Under the pieces are notes generated by a model, which saw only the letters and a list, made by a program, of their open reading frames with translations, had not been told where the DNA came from and searched no databases. The position numbers and the translations under genes are program-made. Below are positions 34,396 to 49,400 of a DNA stretch of 64,000 nucleotides, one piece after another. The stretch spans positions 930,001 through 994,000 of the forward strand of contig JAQGEQ010000354.1 in NCBI GenBank assembly GCA_034620365.1, given 5' to 3'. This DNA comes from Pegea sp. RAD2-039. Taxonomy: Eukaryota > Chordata > Thaliacea > Salpida > Salpidae. The number at the start of each line of letters is the position of its first letter. The stretch's first letter is position 1.

Positions 34396-37300
34396 TTTAA
34401 AAGTACCTATGCAAAAAAATATTTTCAATTTTTTTGAATCGATTTTATCTTATCAAAAATAGAAGTCATCCAGATTTTGAAGAATAATTAAGTATGATAA
34501 TTTTAGGATTAATTGCCTATATATTGATTGATAAATTTGCTAATTAGTTTTAATTGGATAAAAAGTTGTAAAAATCAATTTATACAAAAATAATTTTGAT
34601 TATTCAGTAAACTTGAATAATTAGTATTGATGGTTTTAGTTTATTCATTAGCATATTTGTGAAATTATAAATTACAAAACATATCATGCCGCTAGATTTT
34701 AAATAATAAATTCAATCTTGAAAAACTAAAAAAAAAACACAAGATCTTAAGAGGGAGCTCCATAAGTATTAGGATTAAAATTACATTTTATCTTTGGTTA
34801 ATGATTTTAACAAGATTTTGGTTAGAGTCTGCTTGATGTTGATAACATTTTTTTTCATGATTAAGAAAACTATTTAGAAATATTTAGATAAATTTAGAAA
34901 AATTATTATCTGCAATTTCTCACAATCATCCCAACTATATCACCAATATAATTTGTAAAAGGGTAATAAGCAGCTATTTATCTCTCCAAATCACATTATT
35001 ACTTTATTTATGGTTAAAAAAATCCACCTGAACATATTAAACATTTCAAAGCTACAACTTTGTTATATTATCAAAATGAAATATGTTCCAAGCAAAACCG
35101 AAGTCAACTTATTCTAAAAAATTGAGAAAAACCATAACTAAAATAACTAAATAATCAAATATTTAAAAATTAAAAAGAATTATAAACTTGAAAAACAATA
35201 AATTAAATAAAAAATCCTATTTTTTTTAACTTCTTGTAAAAAAAGTTAAACAAAATAAATCACTGTTATTTTTCTCAATTCTTATAACTTAACAAGCATA
35301 CCTTACCTGCTAAATCTACTAATTTTTTGAAAATCCAACTAATGCAATGAAGAGTGAGCACCAATGAGTCGTATTATAAAGCTTTTGCTACTTTGATAAC
35401 AACTCAATCTCTCACATTTAGCTCCAAATCACGTGGAAGTTTGCGTCATAGATAGGAAGTTATTATATTTAGTTACAAAATAAAACGTTTTTCAACATGG
35501 AAATACTTACAGTATCACCCGAATTTTTGTTATTTTAAGATACAATCTCCTAAAGCCAATTAATCAAAAAATAATTTCTTACAAGTAGAGAGTTAAAGGG
35601 CTATTTAAGCGAAATTCTGCTAGTAAAAGATTTGGCTAGACCGGTGTTCCACAATACGATGAAATCAACATAGAATTAAAGTGAAATTGCTCTTAAGATT
35701 GCCTACATTTAATAACCGCTCGATCACCTAGTTAGTTTCATAGAGAAAATGTTTTGATTTTTTATGTAGAAAAATGTTACGCTAAATGATCCTTTGAATA
35801 GGAAGCAACTAAACTAGCAATCATTTTATACAAGCGACAATTAGACGCCGAGCTCGTCTGTTTTCAGAAAGCTGACGTTCATCAGCTAAGAAATCTTCCA
35901 ACTCTAGATGACATTTTGATTAAGGACACACTAACATTGAAGTGAGATGACTTTTAGCATCTGTAGACCAAGAAGATCTTTTATAGCCTCACAGATTATA
36001 GCTTTAAGTTGATCTAACTGGCTGTTATATAAAATGATTTATGTTATAAGTAAATAGTCTAGAATATATATATTGCCTTTGTTAAGTCTATATAGGGTAA
36101 TTTTTTGTATTATTTTAGATTTTTATTTGAGTGATGTTGTAAAATTTAAAATCATTAAACTGAATTAATGGTTTAGTTGATTTTTATTTCAAAATCTTTT
36201 GTTTTTAATAAGTTTGATTTTCACTATACTATTGTATGAAAAATAAACTGTTATCTACAAAAAAAACAGATTTAAAACTTACATTTTTTTAAATAATAGA
36301 ACTACAAAAAAAACTAGTTGCAACACAACTTTTGACGCAAAACCATAAGTTCCTTTTTTAAAGAGAATATCTATTTTGTAAAAAGTAACTCAGTTTTACT
36401 GTTTTAATAAGATGTTTGTACAACATCCGTATTTTGCTTTTTGAATAAAAATAAATTTATGTTTTAAAACCTATATTCTTTAAGTTACAGTGTTTTGCTA
36501 ATTCAATTTAAAAAAATCGAAATTTAAAAAATTATTTATATCAATAATTGTAAACAAGCCTAATTGATACTTGTAAAAATGATTGGTACACTAAAGTTGA
36601 TTTGAAAACTAAATAAGTTTGTGAATTTAAATCGAAATTTTTTTTTCACTTTAATTAAAAACAAATTCTATTTTAAAAATGTTATGAATACAATGGATAC
36701 TTTAGAAGGCGTCTGATGTAGTCACTACAAAAACCTTATAACATTCTGGGTTGAAGCTTATAATATCAATTTTTTTAAAGTTTAAGTTGCTGTGGTGACA
36801 AAACAAATCCCTTTTATGAATTAATACAAAATAAAGCTAAAATGTACTTTAGTTTTATTATGTGTATTTTAATAAGGACATATATTTATTCACCTAAAAT
36901 ATATTGTGTACACAGCAATTGTTGACTTGTTTTCTACATATTACAATGCAATTATAATGAAGCTTGATCTCATCAACTACAAATTAGTTTTAAAAACTGA
37001 TTTGGTGATATTATTTCAATAACAAGAACTGGTCATTCAAAAACTTAGTTATTCGTCACCGGAAATCAAATATAGCCTATATTTAAACTCATTGTTTAAG
37101 TAATAGATTGGTATGCTTTTTATATATTGTAATGATTTTGTATGATATAACAGAAGGTTATTACACCGCATATGTAAATGTCACTTGAAGGAGGCCTACA
37201 TATGTTTTTTGTACAGCATAGGGCATATTTTTCAGTACTGATTGCTGCTGGTGTAGTGTTCAATTTGTAAAGTAAAAAATCTATTAAAAAGCTTTTTTCA

Positions 37301-37894
37301 TTGCATATATGAATTATAATTTTTATAAATTATCGAAAAAGAAGTTCCATCTTTTATATATTTGATTAATCTAAAGTACTAAAGAGTAAGACAAATATTA
37401 AAATTGGAACTTTTAAATATTAAGATTAACAGCTCATACTTTGATGATAAAATGAATTCGATATTTTTAATAAAAATGCATAAAGAGCTACCTAATTTTC
37501 CAACACTATTATTGCATAGAATTAATAAAGAATAATTAATTTCAAATACAATGGCTAATTTATTGATACTTCTACAATTGATAATGTAGTGATATATATA
37601 GATTCTTTTATATAATTAGGCTTTTTTAAGTTTAATATTTCAAATCATCTTTTACAATATAAATAGAAAAAGTAACTAAAAACATTGTTTTGATTTTAAT
37701 AAAGTTCTAGTTTTAATAACGATAGAGTCAAAAAATTGACACAATGAAAACCACAGTAGAAAAACGTTTGTGTTTCTCTAAATAGTCTAAACTTTGAAAA
37801 TAATCACTAATTAATATAACTAATAAATATTTCTCCAACTACAAAATGAATAAAAAAATCTAGAAAAAATAAAATTTGTTAACAAAAATGAACT
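34396..37894. other. Interval between MAM and B4GALT genes
   Basis: AT-rich, no recognisable gene. A slightly less AT-rich patch at about 35600-35950 contains an A-box-like string on the minus strand (complement of CCGCTCGATCACC near 35717-35729), perhaps another worn tRNA-derived repeat. The remainder would hold the MAM promoter and the B4GALT 3' UTR. Confidence 0.5.
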
Positions 37895-39732
37895 TTATAC
37901 GGTCTTCTTGCTCGGGGTAATTAATAATCGTGTATGTGTGTAGTATTTAATAATTCTATCTATTTTTGTTTGCAATGAATTTAGGCCATCAGTACTCTGA
38001 CGTTCCTTCCACGCTTTCAACAGAGAAAAGCGTTTTGGACCATTTTCATTGTTTCGATCTCGTTCGTGATGAATCATCTTGAATCTAGGTACTAAGCGAT
38101 TATATACAGAAAATGTTCATTAATGACAGTACCTGTAATAGTCTTCCTGTGGCCGATAGATCTCGTATTTTTGTTTAATTCTTTCATGTGCATCATCATC
38201 TTCTCCACCCCATCCCTAAATTTAAATTATTCATTTTATAGAAATTATCTGCTTGAATCATTCGAGAATTTGTTGCTAAGGTTCACAAAAATATTTGAAG
38301 CTAATATTCTAAATTATAAACTTGCATCCTTAAACAAAAATGGTAGAAGCAAATAGCAAAGCTTTAACAAAGAACTATCTTTAAATTTTTATTTGTTAAG
38401 TTTAGTTTAATAGTCAAGATAAAAAAAATACTTTCACTTACAAAATATTGATTCGAAAACCCATTGATGACGTAAAATTGTTTTGGTTTTAATATCAGGA
38501 TTCCACCGACTGTTATACCACAGCAGAGCTTATAATTATACTTATCAATTCGGTGGGTCAGATGAACAACTTTGTCATCAGCTGTAAGTAATGCAGTTAA
38601 ATTAAAGCTAATTTAAAAATTAGTGCCTTTCTATCTACAAATCATATAAATAAAAACTAGTAAAACCTTATTACGTGTATAGCAACTAAATTTATAAAAT
38701 TAAAGCAAATGGAAATAAATAGAAAATTTGAAAGTTTAAAACTCTATATTTTAAGAATGTCATCAAAACAATATATATTAAATGATAAATTGTACAAACA
38801 GCTAAAAAAAACCGCAATAAGTACCAACATACTTTATTTGTACTGATTACACACCTTTGTCACATCTATACAATGTTCGGTCATCTTCACTGAGTACATC
38901 AACATCATGAAAAACTAAACAATCAATTGTTTGATTGTAGGTTTTCATGATATAGGTAAAAGCTGTATTCATTAATTGAGCCTTATTAAAACTATCATCA
39001 TCATTTTGTTCAGCTACAACAATCACATAACGCATTTGCTGTCTTTGTAGAATGCCATGGAGGTAATGAAGTTGGTATCTACAACAGCAAGAATAGATAA
39101 ACTTAATTATAGGAGATTGAGTTACATAAATTGTAATTGTGCCTTTTAATAAAACAATCCTAACTTAGAACCCAAAGTCAGTGAATTCAATCAAAGAAGC
39201 ATAATTAAAAAGCTTCATTACAATCATATATTTGAGCAACTATTTTGATACAACAACCTACTTTAAATGTTCTTCTCTTCCTCGAAACGGAATGATGATG
39301 CCCACACTGTGTCCAACTGGCAATATACATTCTTCTGGACCGGGATAATACCCACCAAGCTCAAGGTTGCTGAACTTTCTTGCTGTTTCCTCTAAAGTTG
39401 GCGGCCAGTTATCGGTAGAATTATCTAAGAAAACAATAACTTTTTAACTGGTTTTATACAACAAATAAAGGTAATAAACAACCTGAAAAAACAATATTTG
39501 TTGGGCCAGTTAAGTATGGAGAAATTTCGGAACAAACTAGCTTTTTAGCTGAAGCAGTTACTTGGGTGGTTACTTGGGTGGTTGCTGGTGTTAGGAGTTC
39601 AGACTTTGTTAATGACCTAATATACGATTGGATCTCTCTTCTTTCAACCAGCTTGAAATAATTGATAGACAATGGAATGGTACACATAAACATCAGAAAA
39701 AGCATTATGCCACATAAGGCCTGATTACGCAT
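37895..39732 (-). CDS. B4GALT: Beta-1,4-galactosyltransferase family protein (GT7)
   Basis: Golgi type II membrane enzyme that transfers Gal (or GalNAc in some invertebrate members) from a UDP-sugar to GlcNAc or Glc termini. Exons in transcript order: 39483-39732, 39262-39424, 38855-39078, 38442-38581, 38133-38215, 37895-38084 (TAA); 349 residues, close to the family's length. A short cytosolic MRNQ is followed by a signal-anchor (ALCGIMLFLMFMCTIPLSI) and a Thr-rich stem. Catalytic part: GGYYPGPEEC, HSVGIIIPFRGREEHL, LHYLHGILQRQQ, the metal-binding DVD in FHDVDVLSEDD (about residues 196-198), GGILILKPKQFYVINGFSNQYF, the acceptor-site loop GWGGEDDD (260-267), and KMIHHERD with the Met and His of the MxxH metal site. 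The end LNSLQTKI...LLITPSKKTV is typical. The last acceptor is placed at 38085-38086 because only that joins TAT-TAC-AG in phase to the frame. Members B4GALT1-6 are possible; the exact donor specificity is not visible. Confidence 0.95.
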
Positions 39733-42700
39733 ACTTTTACAGTGTTAGGTTGCTTACTACCTAAAGATAAAAATAAATACAGTTATGATGAGGTCTTAAA
39801 ACATTTGATTTGATCGTTATAAACAAATCATTTTAAACAAATTGTTAGTCAGCTACTAATAACTGGTTTGTATAGCGAACAATTTTCTGAAAATGTTTAG
39901 TCCTTCTTTAATTTCAAACTATCATCGAATAGATGCGTTTATTTAACTGATATATTTAACATGAGCAAACCTAAACAAACTTAAACATCTAAAACAAAAT
40001 ATGCTTTGTGAAAAACTTTCTAATGTGTGATATTAATAACCACAGAGCTATAACTGTTGTTAAAATTAAACTTTTATGTAAACTATTTGCAAACAAATAT
40101 TGCTGTAAAAATATAACGATTTAAGTCAACTAGTTTAGATTAGTAAAAAAAGCCAACTGAACAAGTGCTAGCTTCAAGCAAAATCTTTATAAACAATTTT
40201 GGTTATTCTAAATCTAATATTTCATTTCTTTTTAAAGTATAAGCAAATATGAATTAATAAACAATGAAAATTACATTGAGTGTTATTAAACTTACTGTTT
40301 TTAAATGATAGATTCATACAAATTCAAAATAAGTTGAACTATAAGAGTTTATGAAGATTTGTTTTTCATATACTTTACTTAAGTTTCATTTTTGACTGTT
40401 TAATTGAAATCAAATTATTTAAAAAATACATATAAAGATATCTAATTTTTAAACCTTAACCTAATTTTTGAAATATAATATATTAATAACTTTGATACTT
40501 GAAACTTAAGTATTTTAACTCTTTTCTCTTCAGATTTTTATAATATTTACTGCAACCTATCTAAATTTTTTCCACAATATATGCAGCCATTACGTATTCT
40601 CATCATTATTTACTATCTCTCCATTATCAGGCGGTTCTTTAGTTGTTGAAGTTATTTAAAACTACATGTTTGTTAACAACCTTATAAATTGCTTAAAACA
40701 TTTGTTATGATCTAGATGAATATATGAAATATTTGTGATTATGTTTCTAAGATTGATCTAAAGAATGTTTAGATACTATTAACATCTAAAATAAAAAAAA
40801 TAATCGAATTTTTTCTAAACACCTTTTAAAATATGGGCTAAATGAATAGATAAATACTTAATGAAAGAACTTTGACAAATATATGTGCTGATTAATAAAC
40901 TATTTCAGCTTTAAATAAAATTTGTTTTTAAACATACACTGACTATTTGTAATCAGATTTAGGTCAAATTTGAAAAATATAATCTTAGAAAAAAGAATGA
41001 AACTTTCTCTGAACTGCTTATACGAAATGCGGCTGCAGATACAGCAGTTGAATATACTTATTATTTAACTTTTCAAGATAAAAATAGTTAACTATACTAA
41101 TTAGTAAACATTGAAAGAAAACATGAGTTATTAAACAAGTCAAAATGTTATTGTCAAGATAATAAATAAAACTTTAAAGATAAAAAAATATCTCAATTCC
41201 TGTAATAGAATTGCTTATTTATTTTAATTTAAGGCTTAAAAAACTTATCAAAAATTCTGAAAAAAGGAATTTGTTTTAAATTCTAAAAATAAAAATATGT
41301 AAAATAATCAAAGTAACAAATTAGAAAATATCAGCTAGATTTTTTTTTAAAGATTTAAATTACCAAAACAAAAACAATACTTCTCTAGTAATTTCTGATT
41401 AATGGCTGAACATACAGTCATCAATTTTTGTTATTTTTAATTTCAGTTAATGTTATTTCAAGGGCCAAAGTAGTCATAGCCTTATAATAGCCTTACACAT
41501 TCATTTATTTTAGTTACATCATTTTTGTGTTTACCCTACTTTTTGAGTGAATTGATAACTAGATAAACATAATCTTACATATCTAAACAGCAATGATTTT
41601 GTATAATAATTATAGTAAGAACTAAAATAAAATTGCTGTACCTTATAAGCAACCTTAGAATTAAAATACTAGTTTAAAATAAATCATATATCGAGTTTTT
41701 AAGGAAATAATACTTAACAAGTTATTTCCAAGAGAGTTTTTTTCAATTTTTTGAAAGTTTTATCTTTAGCTCCCTAAAAATGTTGATTTGTAGAACTAAA
41801 AAGGTTTAAATTTTAAGTGCAAAAATATAATATAAAGCAAACTAGCTGATCTTCAAAAAGTAAGCTTATAAAATATTCTAAACGTTGACAATTAATTTTC
41901 TGGCTGGCACTATTAGCTTAGACCTAATAGGAAGTAAAAATACTTTTCCTAAAATTAAAAAAAATTAATAATTACCAAATCACTAAGATTTATTTCAAAA
42001 AAACCCATAAAACTTCAAAAGAAGAAGAAGAACAAATATTGTTCAGAAGACAAAAATGATTAGCAAACAAAGCAAAAAGAGGAGCTTCAACTGTCAATCA
42101 AATAAATAAAATAAAGTTTTAATTTCTTTCTTAGCTTATTTAACTATTTATTGCTACTAATTTACCTTTATTATTTAAAAACCTGCTTTTTCGGAAACTG
42201 TCAAAACAGTTATAATTAGTTTAATGAAAATGAAAGGGGATGAATAAATGAATACAAAATATGACTACTAATAATAGAATTATAAAAACACTATTTCTTC
42301 ATTTAACTAATTCTTACCAGTCATACAAAAAGTACGTTTATATAAGGCGGAAATGGTGAAAAAGACTCATAAAACTAATATGAATATGAGCAAACAAGTT
42401 GTCTAGTTATTAGTAAAAAATTAATCATGTGATTTATTAATATTTAAATCAAAATAAAAAAATTTATCAAAGTCATGAACATTTTTTTCTTAATCTTTTT
42501 ACAAGCTTTGTTGCTATGGTTATCAAAAAGTTGAAACTTCCTAAAATTATCTGCTGCAATTAATTGGGCTTCATCAATAGCTTAACAAAAAAATCTTGTT
42601 ATTTTCATGTAAGTGATAGCCTAAGCTGATGTTTTTACAATATAATAGATTACAAGCTGGTATTCAAAAACTGCATCCTTCTTAGCATACAAACTAGTTT

Positions 42701-43437
42701 AGTTTTATCAAATCAGCACGTTGGTTTTTAAATTACTTTGATCAGTAAGCTTTGTTTAGATTTTATCAACGTTTAAGTGATGAGCAAACAGCAAAAGTTG
42801 AACTTTGTAATTTTCTAAAACGCTGAAACTTTTAGATAACGAATTGTATCAATCAAAGGTAAAACTATAAGTGATAAAAAATATTACTAAAATTTATAAG
42901 CAAATTCAATAATTTATTTTGTCATACAATTTAATGATTTTTTTATTATTATATGAAGTTATGACAAAATAACTAACTTTGTGTTCTTCATATTATAAAC
43001 TAGCTATTAAACTATTGCTATAAAATATATCTGTATGAAATTTTTTATTTGAAAAAGACGAAAGAGTTCTTTTTTTTGAAAATGTTTTCAGTTAATAGGA
43101 GCCTTTTTCGCTTCTTTTTTTGAACTTTTTTCATTTCTATTAAATTCTAAAGAATGAAATATCCAATAAGACAAATGCTTTGTACAAAATGTTAGAATTG
43201 ATATTTAGGCGAATTAAATATTTTTCTATTCTTTAACAAGTGATTTTTCTAAACAAATATAGAAAAAGTTTAAGCTGTGTTGTGTTTTAAGATATCATCG
43301 CTTGTCAATAAAACTCTTGAAAAAATTCAATACTGATAAAAAGTTTCAAAGAAAAAAGAAGAAATGTAAGAAAAAAAGAAGTTTCAAATTGTGGCAATTA
43401 GAAATTACAGTGTTGTTTGAACAACTATCTCTATACA
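39733..43437. other. Interval between B4GALT and the RA/PDZ gene
   Basis: AT-rich DNA upstream of B4GALT and downstream of the RA/PDZ gene. TTTATT at 43044-43049 is a candidate poly(A) signal for the latter on the minus strand. No coding, RNA or repeat feature recognisable. Confidence 0.5.
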
Positions 43438-46400
43438 TCAAGAAAAGCTATTATTAATCGCATCTTCATGATTATGATTAAGGTTCTGATTGTATTGATA
43501 AATGTCTTGTGAATCTTCATCATTAACATCTGTGACTCCTGATGAAGTTTCACTTCCCTCATACACTTCACTGCTATTTTTATTTGGAATATTTTGGCGA
43601 ATTATGACCAGTCGAAGTTTTTTTGTGTTTTTCATAAGTTCAAAAACAGTTTCAGATGCAGTTGTTTGAACACTAATTCCATTTATTTCAATCAAATGGT
43701 CATCTATGAAATAATCTTCATTACTTAAACTAAATTATTTAATTTATTAAAACTATTTTTTTGATTTTTTTAAATCTAATCTTTAGTAGATAGATACGAA
43801 TGGTTACAAAAAAAATTTGTCAATAAGTTATTGTTTTGATCATCTATTTTAGATTTAAGGTTGTCATTAGTCAATAAGAATCCACAAATTATAGTACTGA
43901 TTGTGTTAAATATTTTGAACTGTAGTTTCTAATGTACTTTATTCACTAGTAAAAATTGTTTGAAGTTTTTCAAAAGCTAAGTTTCATTGTTTAGTAAATA
44001 ATAGATAATTACAAATATTTTTAAAGTATTAGTACCGCAAGTTGTTTGAACTTAAATATGTTAAACTATTCTATAGTTTTAAAAAATATATATAAAAAAA
44101 AAAGGTATACATGAAAACGATTAGGGTGTTCTTAAAATTATTGATTTTTTATAGAAAAATTAATCGATTTCTATGAATTTATTGAAGAAAAATTAATTTG
44201 TGATTAAATTATATTTCTAAATGATCGAAATATAATGCTTAAAATTTTCAATAAAAATTCAAATAAATAGTTTTAAAAATGAATTGAACACTAACTTTTG
44301 AGAAGTCCATAGCTTGGATAATCATTTTGTACAAAGCTTGCAAAAACTTCTTCATCTTTATCAGCGGAATATAATAGAACAGTTTTTAATTTCAGATCAT
44401 AGTCTCCAGAATCATTTGCTTTAATTTCACAAGCTGAGATCAGACTGGATATTTGGTTATGACAAAGAACTTTATATAGATTGGTATTGACCATATTTCG
44501 AAATTGTTCAGCTTGATGCTTGGTGGCATGCAATGTCAGCTGTTTAAAACAGTTGAAAGCTTTATTTAAGTTTCAAATAACTTTAAAATTTATTGATTAT
44601 TTAGCAAATAATCTAACAGCTGATTATTGATTGAGTTTTGCAGCAAAGCATTTAGTTTAAGATGCAAATAATTCACTACAAAAATGTTTTTATATATTTA
44701 AACTTGTAAATACTCACTCTCATATTTTGTGTTTGATGATTCTGTTTGAGAATTAGAAGTTTTGACTGTTGGATTGCTATTTCTACCTCTATATCATGAA
44801 TCATTCTATTTATTGAGTCATCAGCTAATCTAAAACAACTTTTTCCTTTTTGTGAAACAGACTCTAAATTATTTTCAGATGCTTGCTCTCTAACAAGATT
44901 CCGTTGACGAAGAAACATATTTTCAAGAAGTTCTTCTCTATTATACATAACTTTATCGATATTTCTGTAATCACAAAAATGATTAGAAATATTAGAAAAT
45001 GATTAGTTTTTTCTACAGCTTAAGTAGATTAGAAATAATTTAACTCACCGAATTTCTTCTTCTATTTTTCGGGCGCATACTGGTGGTTCCAAATACAAAT
45101 ATTGATTATGTCGTTGGTTGGCAAGACCGTTTTCGAGAGCAATTCTTACTGAAGAAATTTTTGTGAGAGTTTTCTCCAAATATTCATTTAGCTCAGCAAC
45201 CCTAACACGCAACGAGGAATTTTCCAACTCCACTTCGTTAGCTTTCTGTGACTTTAACAAAAATTATTTATTTTAGTCAGATTAATTATATTTAAACAAT
45301 TAAATTAACTTTAACAACTATCTTTTAATAGTAGCCGCTTAATTTTTGAAAATAATTGACTCTTAGAATTTGTATGGGTTTTGAAAGAATTTTTATAGCT
45401 ATATTTTTATAGAATTTTTATAGAATTTTTATACTTTATGAGCTTGATGTAGATGTTAATATTTTATTACCTTATAATAAAACTACCTTTAGGTTGATTT
45501 TAGGGTTAAATGACTTTAAGAAAGTTTTTTAAGCGTTTCAATCTACCAAAGCAAATTAAAAAAACATTTTATAAAAGAACGGTCATCAATAATTCAGCAA
45601 GTTGTCTGAAAGAACAAAAAAATAGATGTTTGCCTATAAGCAGAAATTTTATAGAAATTCATTTCAATTTTCAAATGCCAAATCATAAGTTTAAATAATT
45701 CTATAAAGTATCTTATCATTAAAATAAATAATTAAAATTTGCAAAGGTATCAAATTTAGCAACACATTTTAAATATATTACTTATCGCAAATGAAAACAA
45801 ACATATTTATCAATGATTTTTTTTACCACTTTAGTTCTGGTGGGGTTTTCCCTTTGTTCAATGACGTCACATAATATATCGTCACTACTGAAGGACCATT
45901 TCTGGTTTAATTCGCTAAGTTGGTCACTTTTTTTTACTGTTATTTTTCTCATCTATATAGAAAAAAGAACTTAAATACAACAACTTTTTTTTGTTTTGAG
46001 TATATAGTAGATGAAACGATATTAAAAATAATAGTTTGTAAAACTTAAACTTTCAAAAAATGATATATTCAAACTCAAGGTTATTAATATTATTAAAAAT
46101 AAATACATTTAAAATCTAATTGATAATGAGCAATTAATTACTATTTTTTAATTAATAACTAACGTAAAATAATTTATAAAATTCATTTTTTCAAAGTAAT
46201 TTTTTTTAAAATTATTTATTAAATTTATCATCTAATTTTATTAAGATTGGGTGTTTCGAAAATTTATAAAATAAATTTATAATATAAACTCAAGTTTATT
46301 TTGTTATGTTTTGAATTATAAATTGAAATATATTTCCATTCATCAAAACACTTTTTTTGCAATGATAAGTTAAACAAAAACTTAAGTTACTGATAAATAT

Positions 46401-49400
46401 GATAACTGAAATAATTTGATTGAACTAAAATCAAAGTTGAAAAAAAATCAAACCTACAAATAGTTGAAACCACAAACAAGAAAAACTATTTCTTTAGAAA
46501 ATTGATTGATAAGTATAATTATTGAGACTATTGACATCGTGAGCATCAGAATATCTGATCAATAGTGAATTTTCCAATAATAAATAATTTAAGTCTTTCA
46601 AAAATTGTTGATTAAATTTTATTTTCATTTTACAAATATTTGACATAAAAAAGTAGAAAAGAAAAATGTTTATCTTCAAATTTTTTTTTGATAAATTGCA
46701 AAAAATTGTATGAAAATATGATTAGAATTTAATTTATTTTTTGATGAAACAAACTAAAGTTACTGAACAAATGTATTATATGATTTGTAGTAAGCTGTTT
46801 ATTTCAATTAAACATAAAATCATTTTAAAGACAAAATAATAATAACAAAAATGAATAAACTATTCTTTTTATAAATGTAATATTTATAATAAGGGTTAAA
46901 GTATGAACTTTTTTATTTATAAATTACTTCCTGTAAAACAACTAACCTTTGCTATATCATCTATTGTACTTAAGGCTGTGGCTTCAGAAACTTGATTTTC
47001 TGAAATATTGATAATTTCTTTATATGACAATTAAGAATTGTGTATGAAGAAAAGTGATAAGAAATGAAATGTTAGTTGTTAGAAGACAAATGAAGTTTTA
47101 TGAAGCTTATCAATTATTAAAATCTGTAGAACTGAAAAGTTGTTTTAATAAATTTAGGCTTTTCAGATGAAGTAAAATATATTTTAAAAGTCAATATCTG
47201 TTAATGTTATGGTTATTCACCAAAAAAAAACAGTTAAAACTTTTTTTAAATAAATTTTCGTTTATCAATATTTATTTTAAGTTAATTTTGCTCAGAAACT
47301 TACTATCATCCTTTGAAAGCATGCAACTACATAAAAGTAAAGCATACTCAGAGGTCCAAACATATTTTTCCTCGAATTTAATTTCACGTAAAGCTGCGTT
47401 AATAAAATTATCATTTATTACTATGAATAAGAAACTATTCGTTTTTTAAATATCAAATTATTCAAATAATATCAAATTTATCAAATAACTTAAGATTAAA
47501 TGCACTAGACTTATTTTAATGAAATTGCGATTGTTTAATAAATAACTTCCAGAAATTTACAATTCTCTACAATTAAAAGTTTAACGTAAATAACCGAAAC
47601 TAGAAATTCGGTTTTTATCAAAGACTTGACTTATGATGAGACGTAGTAAAGTGTTTAATGATATATCAAATTATTTATAAGAACGTAAATAAACTTTCCA
47701 CGATTGCTTAAATATCATCAAAAAGTTTTTAACGAAATATTTTGATAAAATATCAAAATAAAAACCTCCTGAATGCTGTATTTCACAAAGTCTATATTCT
47801 AATATGTCATCATTTTCAAGATAAAAGCATTTCATGGCTAATTTCATCACGTGACCAACAGATGAAAGTGGAGAGACTTTAATATTTTGAGAACATTCAT
47901 AAGTGTTCAAGCGACATATTATCTAGAAAAATAATAGATTTCCAGAGAGCTTTTTCAAACTACTGAGAATTAGTTAACTTACTTTAATGTTAATACCTTT
48001 GTTGCAAAATACTTCCAATCTACGAACAGTATGTCTACTTTTCAATGTGACTATACTTTTAAAAGTTGTTAGCGGTGATTCATCATGCTCTAACTCACGA
48101 GATAAAGGCATCATGCTTCGTCGCTTTTCTGTTTTTAAAGTGAAAATTTGTGAATGATAAAAATATCAGGCTATTAAAATACAAAATTTTTTTAGTGATG
48201 GACAATTTTAGCTTTCAAAATAAAATAGAACTTTTATAAATGAAACAAATCAATCTATTGATGATATTTAAGTTTCACAAAAATATTTAATTTGATTCTA
48301 AGATTAGAAATAGATCTGCCTTAGTATTGTTGATATGTCGTACTAACCTTTGCCACTAACACAAGTCATTGGATAGGTGACTTCCTTGATGCTGTATAAA
48401 TTAACATCACCTTGGATGTTCATTTGGTCCAGGAGGATTTGAATTAGATATGCTACTGTAGAATCTTCCTCTACCATTAGTCTGATTGGAGTATAATCAC
48501 CTGCAACAACTTTTTTCTTTAAAAACATGAAACTTTAAATATGGAATTACTTATTTAATATTTATGACTTCTAGGATGACATGTAAGACACAAAATCTAA
48601 TCATCACTCACCGCTTTCACTAAAGTTTGTGTGCAAGATAATAGGCTCCAATTTTTCTGCTCTTGAACCAATCTTTACGGATCCAATTTGCCATCTAGGG
48701 CTTCTTGAAAGAGTCTGACACTCATCCAAAGTTTGTGATGGATGACTACTAGGATCTATTGAGAGAAATTTAGCAAAAACTGGCATCGAATATCGTTTCT
48801 TCTTCTGTGAGCCAGTTGCATGATGCAGGCGACTAGGTGACGTCTTCTTCTCATTAATAGCTCTTATAACATCACTTTTGTGACCTACATCAGTATATGA
48901 AAGAGTCCCAAGAGTTTCAATTAAATCACTTCTATCTTTGAAGCTTTGCTTATTCAATTTTCTCTCTTTAAACTGTTTGCTTAATATACCATCCGGATCG
49001 AGACCCATTTTCTTCAACCAGTTACACAGTTCTTCCACAGAGCATTTTTCCCCACTAGGTGTCGTATGATGCGATGAAAGAGCTTCCAGCGGCATCGAGA
49101 TCTCTTTCATCTTTCGTTGCTTTTCTGACAAAGTATTTCTGAGCTTTAGCTCTTTCCCTTGCTTCTTATTCTCTCCTCCAAACACAAACCGTGATATAAA
49201 ACGTGACTTTGATCGATATTTACTTTCTGAGCAAAATTTAAAGGATTAAAATTGCAAAAAATTTCGAAAAATATTTATTTAAAAAAAAACTAAATTTAAA
49301 TCCCCTTAAGCTGAAGTAGTGACAATTGCTAATTTAAAATTCCTAAAGATGTTTGTAGTTCAGTTAAAAATTTCAGAGCCTAAATTCTAAACTAAGAAGT

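Noticed and set aside
35717-35729. A-box-like string on the minus strand, possible tRNA gene or SINE head
   Set aside because: No convincing B box or cloverleaf nearby; kept only as a mention in the intergenic entry.
47204-47449. Plus-strand 81-codon open frame opposite the RA/PDZ gene
   Set aside because: Lys/Leu/Phe-rich composition expected of AT-rich intron; no homology or splice support.
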